Numbered from the stretch's first letter, positions 1-7,955 are shown. The stretch is 11,900 nucleotides of DNA from Gemmatimonadota bacterium (GCA_003222065.1 QHUV01000173.1:1-11900), one strand, 5' to 3'. Made by a program: numbers and translations. The notes: generated from the sequence alone by a model not told the origin.

Positions 1-843
1 GACCTTGTCGCGCAGGCCGGTGCCGTGGCTCGGGTCGGCGATGATTGGCAAGTGCGAGAGCTTCTGCACCAGGGGAATCGCCGTGAGATCGAACAGATTG
101 CGCGTCATCGTGTCGAAGCTGCGAATGCCGCGCTCGCACAGAATCACGCGCTCGTTGCCTTCGGCGAGAATGTACTCGGCGCTCATGAGCAGGTCAGTGA
201 TCGTCGCCGCCATGCCGCGCTTCAGCAAGACCGGCTTGCCGATGCGGCCGGCGGCACGCAGCAATGAGTAATTCTGCATGTTGCGGGCACCGATCTGAAT
301 GCAATCGGCCACCTCGGCGACGAGCTGAATACTCTCCTCGTCGAGCGCTTCGGTAACGATCGCCAGACCGGTCTCACGCTTCGCGAGGGCGAGGAGCTCG
401 AGGCCGCGCTTGCCCATGCCCTGGAACGAATACGGTGAGCTGCGCGGCTTGAATGCCCCGCCGCGTAGCGCTGTGGCGCCGGCAACTCGCACGAGGCGAG
501 CGGCGGTTACGATCTGACTCTCGGATTCGACAGAGCAGGGCCCGGCGATGATCTGGATCTGCTCGCCGCCAAATTCGACGCCGGGCGCGATACGAACCAC
601 GGTGCTGTCCTGCTTCCACTCGCGGGAAACCTGCTTGTACGGCTTGCTGACGTGAATGACCTCGGCGACGCCAGGAAGCGCCTCGATCCGCGAGCCGTCG
701 ACCCGTCCATCATTGCCGACGAGACCGACAGCCATGCGCTGCCCACCCGGCATTGGCCGGGCGTGATACCCCATCTCTTCGATCACGCGCACGACACGCT
801 CGATCTGGTCGGGTGTCGCGTGGTTCTCCATGACGACCAGCAT
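1..843 (-). CDS. aroF: 3-deoxy-7-phosphoheptulonate synthase (DAHP synthase, type Ib), C-terminus cut by window edge
   Basis: Catalyses condensation of phosphoenolpyruvate and erythrose 4-phosphate to DAHP, the first step of the shikimate pathway, in the cytoplasm. 281 residues are visible. An N-terminal ferredoxin-like regulatory domain (about 1-75, starting [18 protein letters not shown]) is followed by the TIM barrel. Visible active-site motifs are GPCSVES at 101-107 (C103 is the expected metal ligand), [11 protein letters not shown] at 132-142, IGARNMQN at 184-191, LLKRG at 206-210, CERGIRSF at 236-243 and ADPSHGTG at 269-276 (H273 is the second metal ligand). The last two metal ligands of the family (a Glu and an Asp) would lie in the missing roughly 55-60 residues. 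The ATG at 843 fits the usual MIVVM-type family start; a GAGGA sits 14 nt upstream, a long spacing, so M5 is a possible alternative. It starts 7 nt after the MBL-fold gene stops and is probably in the same transcript. No chorismate mutase domain is present at the N-terminus. Confidence 0.93.
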   Translation of the reverse strand, partial: MLVVMENHATPDQIERVVRVIEEMGYHARPMPGGQRMAVGLVGNDGRVDGSRIEALPGVAEVIHVSKPYKQVSREWKQDSTVVRIAPGVEFGGEQIQIIAGPCSVESESQIVTAARLVRVAGATALRGGAFKPRSSPYSFQGMGKRGLELLALAKRETGLAIVTEALDEESIQLVAEVADCIQIGARNMQNYSLLRAAGRIGKPVLLKRGMAATITDLLMSAEYILAEGNERVILCERGIRSFDTMTRNLFDLTAIPLVQKLSHLPIIADPSHGTGLRDKV

Positions 844-850
844 TTAGTCT

Positions 851-1627
851 TTACTCATCCTCGAGTTCGATGTGCCAACCATCCCGTCCGAGCGTGACCG
901 GGCCGCCGTACTGTGCCGCCATCGCGGCGCGGATGTCGATTCGCTCGACCGGCGGATAAAAATGCGTAAGGACGACATGGCCCGGCCGAGCGCGCGCGGC
1001 AAGCGAGGCGCACTGATCCGGCGTCAGATGCTCCTTGATTGCCATTGACGCTGGAAGCGAGCACTCGCAGACCAGGACGTCACACCCGTGCGCCCAATCG
1101 GCCAGAGCATCGTCCGGTCCCGTGTCCCCCGTATACACAACGCGCCGGCCTCCGCGCTCGATGGAATATGCCACGCTCTCCTCGGTATGCGGAACCTTTT
1201 GCGCGGAGAGGCGCACTGATGCCGACAATTCCACCGACTCCCCAGGCATGATTTCACGAATCGTGATTGGAAATCCAGGTGTGAGCAGCCACTCCCCGTA
1301 CGCGGCGGCGAGGCGCTCGATGAGCGCTCGCGTGCCGACCGGCCCGAGCAGGTCGAGCGGCGCGCTGCGCGGCGGCAGTTGTCCGTACTTCCAGGCGAAG
1401 ACGAGCGTCGGCAGGTCGCCGTGATGATCGATGTGAAAATGCGTGAGCGCGACATGCGTGATCGCGGGCCAGGCGAGGCCAAGCTCCGCGAGACGACGCG
1501 TGATGCCGCTACCGCAATCGAGGAGCAGCCTCACGTCGTCAGCCTCGTACAGGTATCCAGCGCAGCTTCGCTCGCCGCTCAGGGCGACGGTGCCGGTGCC
1601 GAGAGTCGTCAGGCGAGCGCCCTTCAC
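851..1627 (-). CDS. RNase Z-like metallo-beta-lactamase-fold hydrolase
   Basis: A 258-residue cytoplasmic MBL-fold protein. The zinc-binding set is complete: HFHIDH at 63-68 (H63, H65, D67, H68), H147 in VPHTEES, D168 in YTGDTG and H222 in LTHFYP. The EHLTP at 199-203 matches the H-L-T motif characteristic of the RNase Z/ElaC branch. Family knowledge says such proteins are tRNA 3'-endonucleases or related phosphodiesterases/arylsulfatase-like enzymes. This one is shorter than typical bacterial RNase Z (about 300 residues) and I see no room for the protruding tRNA-binding arm between D168 and H200, so tRNA processing is uncertain and no symbol is given. The start is GTG at 1627; its GTGA overlaps the smc stop by 4 nt and there is no clear Shine-Dalgarno, so translation probably depends on coupling to smc. 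The stop is TAA at 851-853. Confidence 0.88.
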   Translation of the reverse strand: MKGARLTTLGTGTVALSGERSCAGYLYEADDVRLLLDCGSGITRRLAELGLAWPAITHVALTHFHIDHHGDLPTLVFAWKYGQLPPRSAPLDLLGPVGTRALIERLAAAYGEWLLTPGFPITIREIMPGESVELSASVRLSAQKVPHTEESVAYSIERGGRRVVYTGDTGPDDALADWAHGCDVLVCECSLPASMAIKEHLTPDQCASLAARARPGHVVLTHFYPPVERIDIRAAMAAQYGGPVTLGRDGWHIELEDE

Positions 1628-4600
1628 GCCGGAGCGGCGACGGTATCCGCCGCTTTGAGCGCGCTCACGCCGGCGACGCTTTCAATCAGCGGCATGTCGT
1701 CGATGATCGCGCCGCGCATGCGTACACTGACGATCGACGAGACACCGGGCTCCTGCATCGTCACGCCATACACGGCGTCCGCCGCCTCGGTGGTCGTGCG
1801 CGGATTGTGCGTGATGACGATGAACTGCGTGCGCGTCTTGAATTGGTTGAGCATGCGCACGAAGCGGCCAATGTTCGCGTCGTCGAGGGGCGCGTCGACC
1901 TCGTCGAGCAGGCAGAAGGGGCTTGGCTTGGTGAGAAAGATGCCGAACAAGAGCGACAAGGCGACGAGCGCCCGCTCACCACTCGACAGGAGATGGATAC
2001 GCTGGGTGCGTTTTCCGCGCGGCGAGGCGTGAATCTCGATGTCACAATCGAGCGGCGCCTCGGGATTCTCGAGCCGCAGATCGCATTCGCCGCCGCCAAA
2101 GAGCGACAGAAATATCTGTCGAAAGTTCTCGCGGACCTGGGTGAACGTCGCGAAAAAGAGCTCGCGCGCCGTCGCGTCGATTTCCCGTATCGCTTGTTGG
2201 AGAGATTGTTTCGCTTCAGCCAGGTCGGCGCGTTGCGTCGTTAGGAAATCGAGCCGCTTGGCCGTCTCTTCGTGTTCCTCGATGGCGAGCACGTTCACGG
2301 GCCCGAGCGCCTCGAGCTGCTGGCGCAGCATCTCCGCCTCCTCGCGGAGTGCGGCATCCTCCAACTCTACCGGCGGAAGCGCGCCGAGCATTTCCTCGAG
2401 CGGACGCCGCCACTCTGCCTCGAGACGTTCACGAATCGCCGTGCGCCGGCCGGACAGCTCGGTGAAGCGCATTTCCGCGCGGTGCAGCTCGTCACTCATC
2501 GCGCTCGTGCTGTGACGGACCTCATCGAGCGCGTGCTCGGCGACGGTGAGCGCTGCGTCGGCTTCGCGAACGCCCAATTCGGCGTCGGCGAGCCGCGTCT
2601 CGCCGTCAGCGAGTGTTGCTTCGCGCGTCTCGAGGTTGAGCCGCCAATTTGCCATCTGCTCAGCGAGAACGCTGTCGGCCTGTGAGAGATCGGTGAGCTC
2701 GGCGCGCAGGGAGCCGAGACGTGCCGACGCGGATGCGAGCTCCTCGGCGAGACGATGTTCCCGATCGAGAGCGACTTGCAGACGCGCCTGTGCCTGAGCC
2801 TCCTCGACCTGATAGCGGGTGCGAAGCTCCCGCGCCTCTTCCTGCGTCCGCTCGGCGTCGCCGAGGCGTGTACGCGCTCGCGCAATCTCAGCGTCGGCGG
2901 TGGTGAGGACGATGCTCAAGGAAGCGGCCTCCGAGTCCAGATTGCCTAACCGTTCCGCGAGCTCGTCATGACGCGCGCGTAGGCGATTGGCCAACGCGTC
3001 CGCCTCGTGCTGCTCGCGCTCGGCGCGCTGGGCGCGCCGCTCGAGCTCACCGTGATGATCGGCGGCATGACGCATCTCTTGGCGCGCCCCGGCCATCGCC
3101 TCCGTCGCTTCGGAAAGACGTTGCTCGGACGCCTGCGCCGCGGCGCGCATCGAATCAGCCGCGGCGCTGGCGTGCTGAAGCGCCACCTCGCTCGCCGAGA
3201 GCTCGGCACGCAGTGCGTAAAGCTCCGCGCGGCGGCGCAGCGGACCGGGTCCACCGCCTTGACCTGGAAGCCAAACAGCACCACGTGGATCGACGAATGC
3301 CCCTCCTCCCTCGAGCGTCCGCACGCCGCCGAGCAGGGTTCGCACCCAATCGCGCGCGGCAGGCGTCGCTTCGACGGTGCGCGAAAGCGAATCGTCGCCG
3401 TTGCGCTCTACGCCAGGTGGCGAGTCCAACGGCAACAGCAAGAGCGAGCCCGGATTCGCGTCGCCGTGCCACTCGCGGACGGCTTCGGCAACGGCGGCGT
3501 CGCGCACAAGCACGGCGTGCACGGTGGGGCCAAGGAAACGTTCGACGAGCAACGCCGACGCTTGGTCAGCGGTGATGAAGTCGCTCAACGGGCCGAGAAT
3601 GGCGCCCTCGCCGAAGCGGTCGCGCTCCTTCAGGAGACGGGCGGCGCCGGGCGCAAGTCCGACGCGCTCGCGCTCGAGACCTTCCAGTGCATTGACCTTG
3701 CCTTGCAGTGCGACATGGGCCTCGTCGGCACGGAACAATTCAGCGCGCGCAGCGCTCTCGCGTTCGCGGGTCTCACGGTCGCTCGCCTGAGCGGCTTCGA
3801 GCTCGGTGTTCGCGACGGCGAGCCGCGCGACGGCGTCCACGGCTGCCTCGGCTGCCTCGTCGCGCTCGCGCCTAACGAGCGAGAATGCATCGGCCAGTTG
3901 AGCGCGCTCGACATCGAGGGCTTCGACGCGCTGCACGACTTCATCGAGCTCGCGCCGAGCGCGCTCGCGCTCGTGCTCCATGCGATGCGTGCGGTCGTGG
4001 GCGTCGCGCAGGTGCTGCTCGGCCTCGTCGACAGCGACGCGGGCGCCGGCGACGCCACGCCGGGATATCTCTTCCTCGTGCTGCCGGAGCTCCAGTTCCT
4101 CGCGCGCATCGGTGAGCGCGCTCTCGTGTCGCGCGCGCTCGGAGGCAGCTTGCTCGCGGTCGTCGGCGATGCGCTGCCCGTGTGCGTGTCCCTCGCTTGC
4201 CTCGGCTTCGGCGCGCTGCCGCCGGGCGACGGCGTTGCGCTGACGTTCCTCGGCGACGGCCATCTCGGAGCGAATCTGCAGGACGTGCTCGCGCTGGGCG
4301 ATGACGAGCCGGAGAAGCTCGGCGCGCTGGCCTTCGGCCGCGGCGCGCCGACCATGGGCCTCGTCGCGCGCGCGCTCGGCGGCATCGACACCGCGTTCGA
4401 CGTTAGGCAGCGTCTCGCGGAGCTCACTAACCCTCGTCTCGAGTCGCGCCAATTCCTCTCGCCAGGCCTCCATTTCTCGCGCCGCGAGGTTGAGCTCCAC
4501 CGCAAAGCGACGGCGCATGAGCTCCGCGTGACGCTCGGCACGCTTGCGCTGTCGGGCGAGCGAACGCACTTGCGTCTGCACTTCGCCGATGAGGTCGTCG

Positions 4601-5172
4601 AGCCGTTGTAGGTCGACCGTCGTCTCCTCGAGGCGACGCTCGGTGGTGCGCCGCCGATCTCGATAGAGGCCGACGCCCGCCGCCTCCTCGAACAACTCGC
4701 GGCGGTCGTCGGGCCGATCCGAGAGAAGGGCGTCGATCATCCGCGCCTCGATGACGACGCCGGTATCCCCGCCGAGGCCGGTGCCACGCAGCATGTCCGC
4801 GATATCCCGCAGCCGTGCCGGCACCCGGTTTATGAAGTACTCACCTTCGCCCGAGCGAGAGAGACGCCGCGTAATGACGACTTCGCGGAACGCCACCGGC
4901 AGCGATCCGTCGTCATTCTCGAAATGAAGGGAGACTTCGGCGAGGTTCACCGGTCGGCGGGCCGACGAGCCCTGGAAGATCACTTCCTCCATTTTCGAGC
5001 CGCGCAGCAGCCGCGCTCGCTGTTCGCCGAGGACCCAGCGTACAGCGTCGGAGACATTCGACTTGCCACAGCCGTTCGGCCCGACGATCGCGGTAACGCC
5101 CGGCTCGAAGATCAGATCCGTGGAGTCCGCGAACGACTTGAAGCCATGGAGCTCGAGCTTGGTGAGCCGCAC
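1624..5172 (-). CDS. smc: Chromosome segregation protein SMC
   Basis: 1182-residue SMC ATPase, the usual length for the bacterial condensin core, which with ScpA/ScpB compacts and segregates chromosomes. The N-terminal head begins MRLTKLELHGFKSFAD, with Walker A GPNGCGKS at 31-38. Long charged coiled coils span about 165-505 and 645-1000. The hinge lies between, about 515-640 (GEGAILGPLSDF...LLLLPLDS), with a second half that looks shorter than in well-known SMCs. The C-terminal head carries the signature LLSSGERALVAL (1061-1072), Walker B CLLDEVD (1087-1093), the D-loop APLDD and ITHNPRTTTEAAD with the H-loop at H1122, followed by YGVTMQEPGVS. The signature has Ser in place of the usual first Gly (LSGGE). 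The start is GTG at 5172, sharing one base with the upstream stop (TAGTG); a GGGAG lies 9 nt upstream. The conserved N-terminus supports this start. Confidence 0.97.
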   Translation of the reverse strand: MRLTKLELHGFKSFADSTDLIFEPGVTAIVGPNGCGKSNVSDAVRWVLGEQRARLLRGSKMEEVIFQGSSARRPVNLAEVSLHFENDDGSLPVAFREVVITRRLSRSGEGEYFINRVPARLRDIADMLRGTGLGGDTGVVIEARMIDALLSDRPDDRRELFEEAAGVGLYRDRRRTTERRLEETTVDLQRLDDLIGEVQTQVRSLARQRKRAERHAELMRRRFAVELNLAAREMEAWREELARLETRVSELRETLPNVERGVDAAERARDEAHGRRAAAEGQRAELLRLVIAQREHVLQIRSEMAVAEERQRNAVARRQRAEAEASEGHAHGQRIADDREQAASERARHESALTDAREELELRQHEEEISRRGVAGARVAVDEAEQHLRDAHDRTHRMEHERERARRELDEVVQRVEALDVERAQLADAFSLVRRERDEAAEAAVDAVARLAVANTELEAAQASDRETRERESAARAELFRADEAHVALQGKVNALEGLERERVGLAPGAARLLKERDRFGEGAILGPLSDFITADQASALLVERFLGPTVHAVLVRDAAVAEAVREWHGDANPGSLLLLPLDSPPGVERNGDDSLSRTVEATPAARDWVRTLLGGVRTLEGGGAFVDPRGAVWLPGQGGGPGPLRRRAELYALRAELSASEVALQHASAAADSMRAAAQASEQRLSEATEAMAGARQEMRHAADHHGELERRAQRAEREQHEADALANRLRARHDELAERLGNLDSEAASLSIVLTTADAEIARARTRLGDAERTQEEARELRTRYQVEEAQAQARLQVALDREHRLAEELASASARLGSLRAELTDLSQADSVLAEQMANWRLNLETREATLADGETRLADAELGVREADAALTVAEHALDEVRHSTSAMSDELHRAEMRFTELSGRRTAIRERLEAEWRRPLEEMLGALPPVELEDAALREEAEMLRQQLEALGPVNVLAIEEHEETAKRLDFLTTQRADLAEAKQSLQQAIREIDATARELFFATFTQVRENFRQIFLSLFGGGECDLRLENPEAPLDCDIEIHASPRGKRTQRIHLLSSGERALVALSLLFGIFLTKPSPFCLLDEVDAPLDDANIGRFVRMLNQFKTRTQFIVITHNPRTTTEAADAVYGVTMQEPGVSSIVSVRMRGAIIDDMPLIESVAGVSALKAADTVAAPA

Positions 5173-5810
5173 TAGTACACTCTCCCGATACGGTAGACGA
5201 GCACGGGGCGAATGCCGGATGACCGAACTTCGTCGATGAACAGCGCCGCGTCCTGAGGCGATTCGAACGCGTCGGCGTAGAGCCGTGCCGAGCCGTCGGC
5301 CTGACGCAACGCATAGACCGCTTGACCGCGGCCGGCGAAGTATTTGAGCATTGCCGGCACGGCGTCCGCCTTGACGGAGTCGACGAGAAATGACAGCGGC
5401 GCCCGTAGCACTTCGCCATAGCCAGCGCCGAGCTGACCTTGCTGTCTGAGCACGGCGAGCAACGAGTCGGCTTCGGCGCGCGTCGCGTACGAACCAGCGA
5501 GCGCCCGATACCAGCGCTCGCCCCTAACGATGATCGGCGAGAATGTCGCGCCGGGAAGATCGCGTTGGTTTGCTTGCAGCCAGATCTGCACGCCGCCGAG
5601 CGTGTTGAAGCGCGCGAGCAGCACGACGTACCCCGCCGCGGCCGAGGGCGATGGCGAGCGCGAGACCGATCCCTGCCGCCGCCGGCGGAACGGGAAGGCG
5701 CCGCCACCAGGGCGGCGCCGGGGAGCCAGCCGCGATCGCGACGTCATCGGATGCTGGCGTGGCGTCCTCGTTAGGCTCCGGCGCCCGGACGCGTCCAAGG
5801 AGCTTGTCAA
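5172..5810 (-). CDS. Tandem SPOR-like repeat protein, C-terminal half of a frameshifted gene
   Basis: The open frame begins at TTG 5810, with an ATG at 5747. Its first 50 or so codons are Arg/Ser/Pro-rich and look like out-of-frame translation, so the genuine part probably runs from about 5640 down to TAG at 5172-5174. From YVVLLARFNT onward it has the alternating hydrophobic pattern of a SPOR domain, including RWYRALAGSYATRAEADSLL. A second, similar unit follows, starting near APLSFLVDS and including ARLYADAFESPQDAALFIDE. SPOR domains bind denuded septal peptidoglycan in the periplasm. Removing one base near 5631-5641 joins this to the upstream frame to give a single product of about 391 residues: cytoplasmic domain, membrane segment, two SPOR-like units. 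The stop overlaps the smc GTG by one base. The SPOR assignment rests on pattern and neighbourhood, not on a profile search. Confidence 0.6.
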   Translation of the reverse strand: MTSSLDASGRRSLTRTPRQHPMTSRSRLAPRRRPGGGAFPFRRRRQGSVSRSPSPSAAAGYVVLLARFNTLGGVQIWLQANQRDLPGATFSPIIVRGERWYRALAGSYATRAEADSLLAVLRQQGQLGAGYGEVLRAPLSFLVDSVKADAVPAMLKYFAGRGQAVYALRQADGSARLYADAFESPQDAALFIDEVRSSGIRPVLVYRIGRVY

Positions 5811-6348
5811 CGTTTACGTCGGCCAGTTGCGCCTCGCCGACGAGAATCGCGCCATCGGAGAGACCGACGACGTCGGCGACGTGAGCGGCGTGCGCCGGCG
5901 CGGCGACGACGAGGAGCGCTCCCGTCTCGCGAAATCCCGCGGCGAGACGCTTCCAGCGGGCGTTCGTGAAGATGTCCTCGTACGCCGGAACCTCGGCGCC
6001 GCTCGGCAGCACGTACAGCTCCCCATACTGCGGAACCGGCTGAGCAATCTTGTTCAGCGACACGCCGAAGACAAAGCTGTCAGAAAGCCCATGGAGGTCC
6101 TCGCCGTTGAGTAGTTGCTGAATGGGTTCCGCGTCGCCGAGCAGATCGCCGAGGGCGACGCGGCGATGCGACGACTGCGCACGGGCAACGCCGAGCGCGG
6201 CGAGCGCCGTCCGGCGTGGATCGTCGCCGAGCACGAGCACGACATGGGCGGCATCGAGCGACGCGCCGACGCGCAGCCCATCCACCACCCACGCATCTTC
6301 TGTCGCGCCGTGATCGTTAGGCTGACCGGCGTCCCACGCCTCGGTCAC
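5524..6348 (-). CDS. Degenerate P-loop (ParA/BY-kinase-like) protein with membrane segment, N-terminal half of a frameshifted gene
   Basis: The reading frame has 274 codons, of which about the first 236 look like real protein. Residues 30-170 resemble a MinD/ParA or CpsD-type Rossmann fold: a hydrophobic strand AHVVLVLGDDP (34-44), a following helix, RRVALGDLLGD (62-72) where a Walker A' strand would sit, LYVLPSG at 111-117, FRETGALLVVAAPA at 139-152 and SDGAILV at 164-170. The Walker A lysine is absent (GDDPRRTA instead of GKT), so ATP hydrolysis is unlikely. A proline-rich stretch (190-222) and a hydrophobic segment AAAGIGLALAIALG (223-236) follow; WWRR just before it suggests a cytoplasmic N-terminus. 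Downstream of about 5640 the frame turns Arg-rich and is probably not authentic. The GTG start at 6348 overlaps the lipoprotein stop as GTGA, with a GAGG 7 nt upstream. The fold assignment is by eye and tentative. Confidence 0.62.
   Translation of the reverse strand: MTEAWDAGQPNDHGATEDAWVVDGLRVGASLDAAHVVLVLGDDPRRTALAALGVARAQSSHRRVALGDLLGDAEPIQQLLNGEDLHGLSDSFVFGVSLNKIAQPVPQYGELYVLPSGAEVPAYEDIFTNARWKRLAAGFRETGALLVVAAPAHAAHVADVVGLSDGAILVGEAQLADVNVDKLLGRVRAPEPNEDATPASDDVAIAAGSPAPPWWRRLPVPPAAAGIGLALAIALGRGGVRRAARALQHARRRADLAASKPTRSSRRDILADHR
5622..5652 (-). other. Apparent frameshift site inside the P-loop-like/SPOR gene
   Basis: Upstream of this point the credible protein frame is the one starting at 6348; downstream it is the one ending at 5172. 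The frames differ by +1, so the DNA seems to carry one extra base, or lack two. The minus strand here contains a C pair inside CGGCCGCGG (around 5640-5641) and a G run at 5631-5634, both places where a base could be gained. Deleting one base gives a continuous 391-residue protein with a single hydrophobic segment running into the first SPOR strand. The cause could be a sequencing or assembly error, a real mutation or programmed +1 shifting; the sequence alone does not decide. Confidence 0.6.
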
Positions 6349-7802
6349 GGCGTGGCCTCATACAGGAAATACTTCAGCTTGGAGTCGCGGCCGACGCGCT
6401 CTGCCTCGTCCTTGGTCGGGAAGGGTCCGAGCACGACACGATAGATCGTCTGTCCCTCGAGTGGCGTAGGCTGGACGCGAGAGGTCTCGTTTCCAATGTG
6501 AATCGTTGCCGCGAGCTCGCGCGCCTGCTGCTCGTTGAGTAGCGCGGCGAACTGGACGATCCAGCCCTTCGGCACGATGTGTGTCGGCGCAGAGTCGTGA
6601 GGTGTCGCCGGCGCAACCGCCGGCGTGGTGTCCAGTGTGGCTCGCGTTGCGCTGTCAGCGCTGTCGGCACCGGGAAAGCGAACCGGCTGATCGAGCGCCG
6701 CGGCCCGCGGGCGAAAGCCGCTCCACGCGAAGCTATACCAGTAGTCCGATGACCCGTGCTCGACCTTTCGCCGCTCGCGCAGGGTGGCGCCATCGACGAA
6801 CACGATGTCATTGCCCTGTGCGAGCGCGATTGCGCCGTCGACGGCGACGAAGGGCAGATCATCGCGCCACAGAGTTCGTACACCACCGATGAGCCGGTCG
6901 GTGCCGACGTCGACGACCCACGCGGAGTCGCGCGACGCCGAGCGCACAAGGAGGTAGCGACCTAGCGGATCGATGCGAAGGTCCTCGGCGATGCCCGGGA
7001 GCTCGACGTGCTCGCTCACCTTCTCCCGGTAGCGATCGATCACGTCAACCTGATGCGACGAGTCCGACAGCGCAAAGAGCCGGTCCCCGCTCGGCGTGGC
7101 GACGAGCGCGCGGGCGTGGCCATCGAGCTCGATCACGTTGAGAGGTCGCAAATCACGGGTCCGGACGCCGACCAAGTTGTGTTCGACAGTGAAGTAGAGG
7201 CGATCACCCGCTAGACCCCACGCCGCACGCGCCGCGCCGGGCACCTCGGCGGAATCGAGAATCTTCGTGTCCGGCGGCCGCAACCGCCACACGATTGCCG
7301 CGTGCTCCTTGCTGGCGACGAGCAAGAGGGAGCCGTCGCTGAGCGGAATCGCCGCCCGGGCTGGCCGGGGCGCCTTGAAGGTCCAGTCGCCGCTTGGCGT
7401 GGATCGCAGCAGGCTGCCGTCCTTCGTTAGGCCATAGATTGTCGCGCCGTCGACCGACGACACACCCGTTAGGCGCGTTCGCGTCGCGACGCCGACGTTG
7501 TCGAGCCGGAAGTCGACGCGGGCCGGAACACCCTTGGCGTCCACGAATGACAGCAAGCCCGCCTCCTCATCGAACGCGAGCACGCGGGAGATGGACGGAG
7601 CCGCATCGGTCGAGCTCCAAACGACGGAATCGAGCCGGGGATAGGCAAGGACGCGTAGCGGTCCCCCGGCGCGTGGGAGGCGCATGACCAGGAGATCGGG
7701 GCCGCGGGTACTGCTGGCGGAGGGAGACTCGTGCGCGGCGGGAGCGCGGTCGGCCTGACCACATGCAGCGAGCACGAGCGCTAACGCGATAAGCGGGCGC
7801 AC
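6345..7802 (-). CDS. SPOR-domain lipoprotein with beta-propeller-like region
   Basis: A 485-residue protein whose very short signal peptide MRPLIALALVLAAC ends in a lipobox (LAAC, C14), indicating a lipid-anchored envelope protein. Residues about 35-370 consist of repeated beta-strand units with GDRLYF, GDRLFAL, GRYLLVR and DSAWVVD type motifs, typical of a YVTN/PQQ-style propeller; individual blades are not sharply conserved. An Ala/Thr/Pro/Asp linker (about 375-412) leads to a C-terminal SPOR domain, GWIVQFAALL to YFLYEATP (413-485), with IYRVVLGPFPTKDEAE matching the second half of the family. SPOR domains localise to septal peptidoglycan lacking stem peptides. The GTG at 7802 is the only reasonable start, because an in-frame TAA lies at 7812-7814; no Shine-Dalgarno is visible. 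It overlaps the next gene by GTGA. Its exact role is unknown; its position suggests cell division or envelope maintenance. Confidence 0.85.
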   Translation of the reverse strand: MRPLIALALVLAACGQADRAPAAHESPSASSTRGPDLLVMRLPRAGGPLRVLAYPRLDSVVWSSTDAAPSISRVLAFDEEAGLLSFVDAKGVPARVDFRLDNVGVATRTRLTGVSSVDGATIYGLTKDGSLLRSTPSGDWTFKAPRPARAAIPLSDGSLLLVASKEHAAIVWRLRPPDTKILDSAEVPGAARAAWGLAGDRLYFTVEHNLVGVRTRDLRPLNVIELDGHARALVATPSGDRLFALSDSSHQVDVIDRYREKVSEHVELPGIAEDLRIDPLGRYLLVRSASRDSAWVVDVGTDRLIGGVRTLWRDDLPFVAVDGAIALAQGNDIVFVDGATLRERRKVEHGSSDYWYSFAWSGFRPRAAALDQPVRFPGADSADSATRATLDTTPAVAPATPHDSAPTHIVPKGWIVQFAALLNEQQARELAATIHIGNETSRVQPTPLEGQTIYRVVLGPFPTKDEAERVGRDSKLKYFLYEATP

Positions 7803-7817
7803 GGCAACAACTTAACG

Positions 7818-7942
7818 GCGCAACTGCTGGAGGCGCAACTGCTGCGCGCGCAACTGCGAGAAGACGCGACTACTGAAAGCGCCTTTCGCAGCTGCGCTGT
7901 CAGGCAGGTGCGCCGTCAGCAGTTGCACTTTCAGCAGTCGCG
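7818..7942. repeat. Degenerate 15-bp tandem repeat with inverted arms
   Basis: This fills most of the 153-bp gap between the outer-membrane protein and lipoprotein genes. On the + strand GCGCAACTGC occurs at 7818, 7833 and 7848, exactly 15 bp apart. Read on the minus strand, the whole stretch splits into roughly eight 15-16-bp units beginning CGC or TGC, such as CGCGACTGCTGAAAG and CGCCTCCAGCAGTTG. Units in the left and right parts are inverted relative to each other: CGCGACTACTGAAAG (7865-7879) pairs with CTTTCAGCAGTCGCG (7928-7942) with one mismatch across a 48-bp loop. In one minus-strand frame the repeat encodes ESATA, ESATA, DGAPA. No promoter was recognised here. Known families such as REP or ERIC were not matched. 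Confidence 0.7.
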
Positions 7943-7955
7943 CTCTCCGGCCGTT

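Noticed and set aside
1379..2032. A 217-codon + strand open frame across the smc/MBL junction
   Set aside because: It is antisense to two well-supported genes, and its composition looks like mirror-frame translation.
3007..4611. A 534-codon open frame on the + strand, antisense to smc
   Set aside because: Its length follows from the GC-rich codon pattern of smc read backwards; the protein has no domain pattern, whereas the minus strand is unmistakably SMC.
7818..7942. Short regularly spaced repeats as a CRISPR array
   Set aside because: Units are about 15 bp with no unique spacers of CRISPR length and no cas genes nearby.
7865..7942. Large inverted repeat as an intrinsic terminator
   Set aside because: The loop is 48 nt and no T tract follows on either strand.
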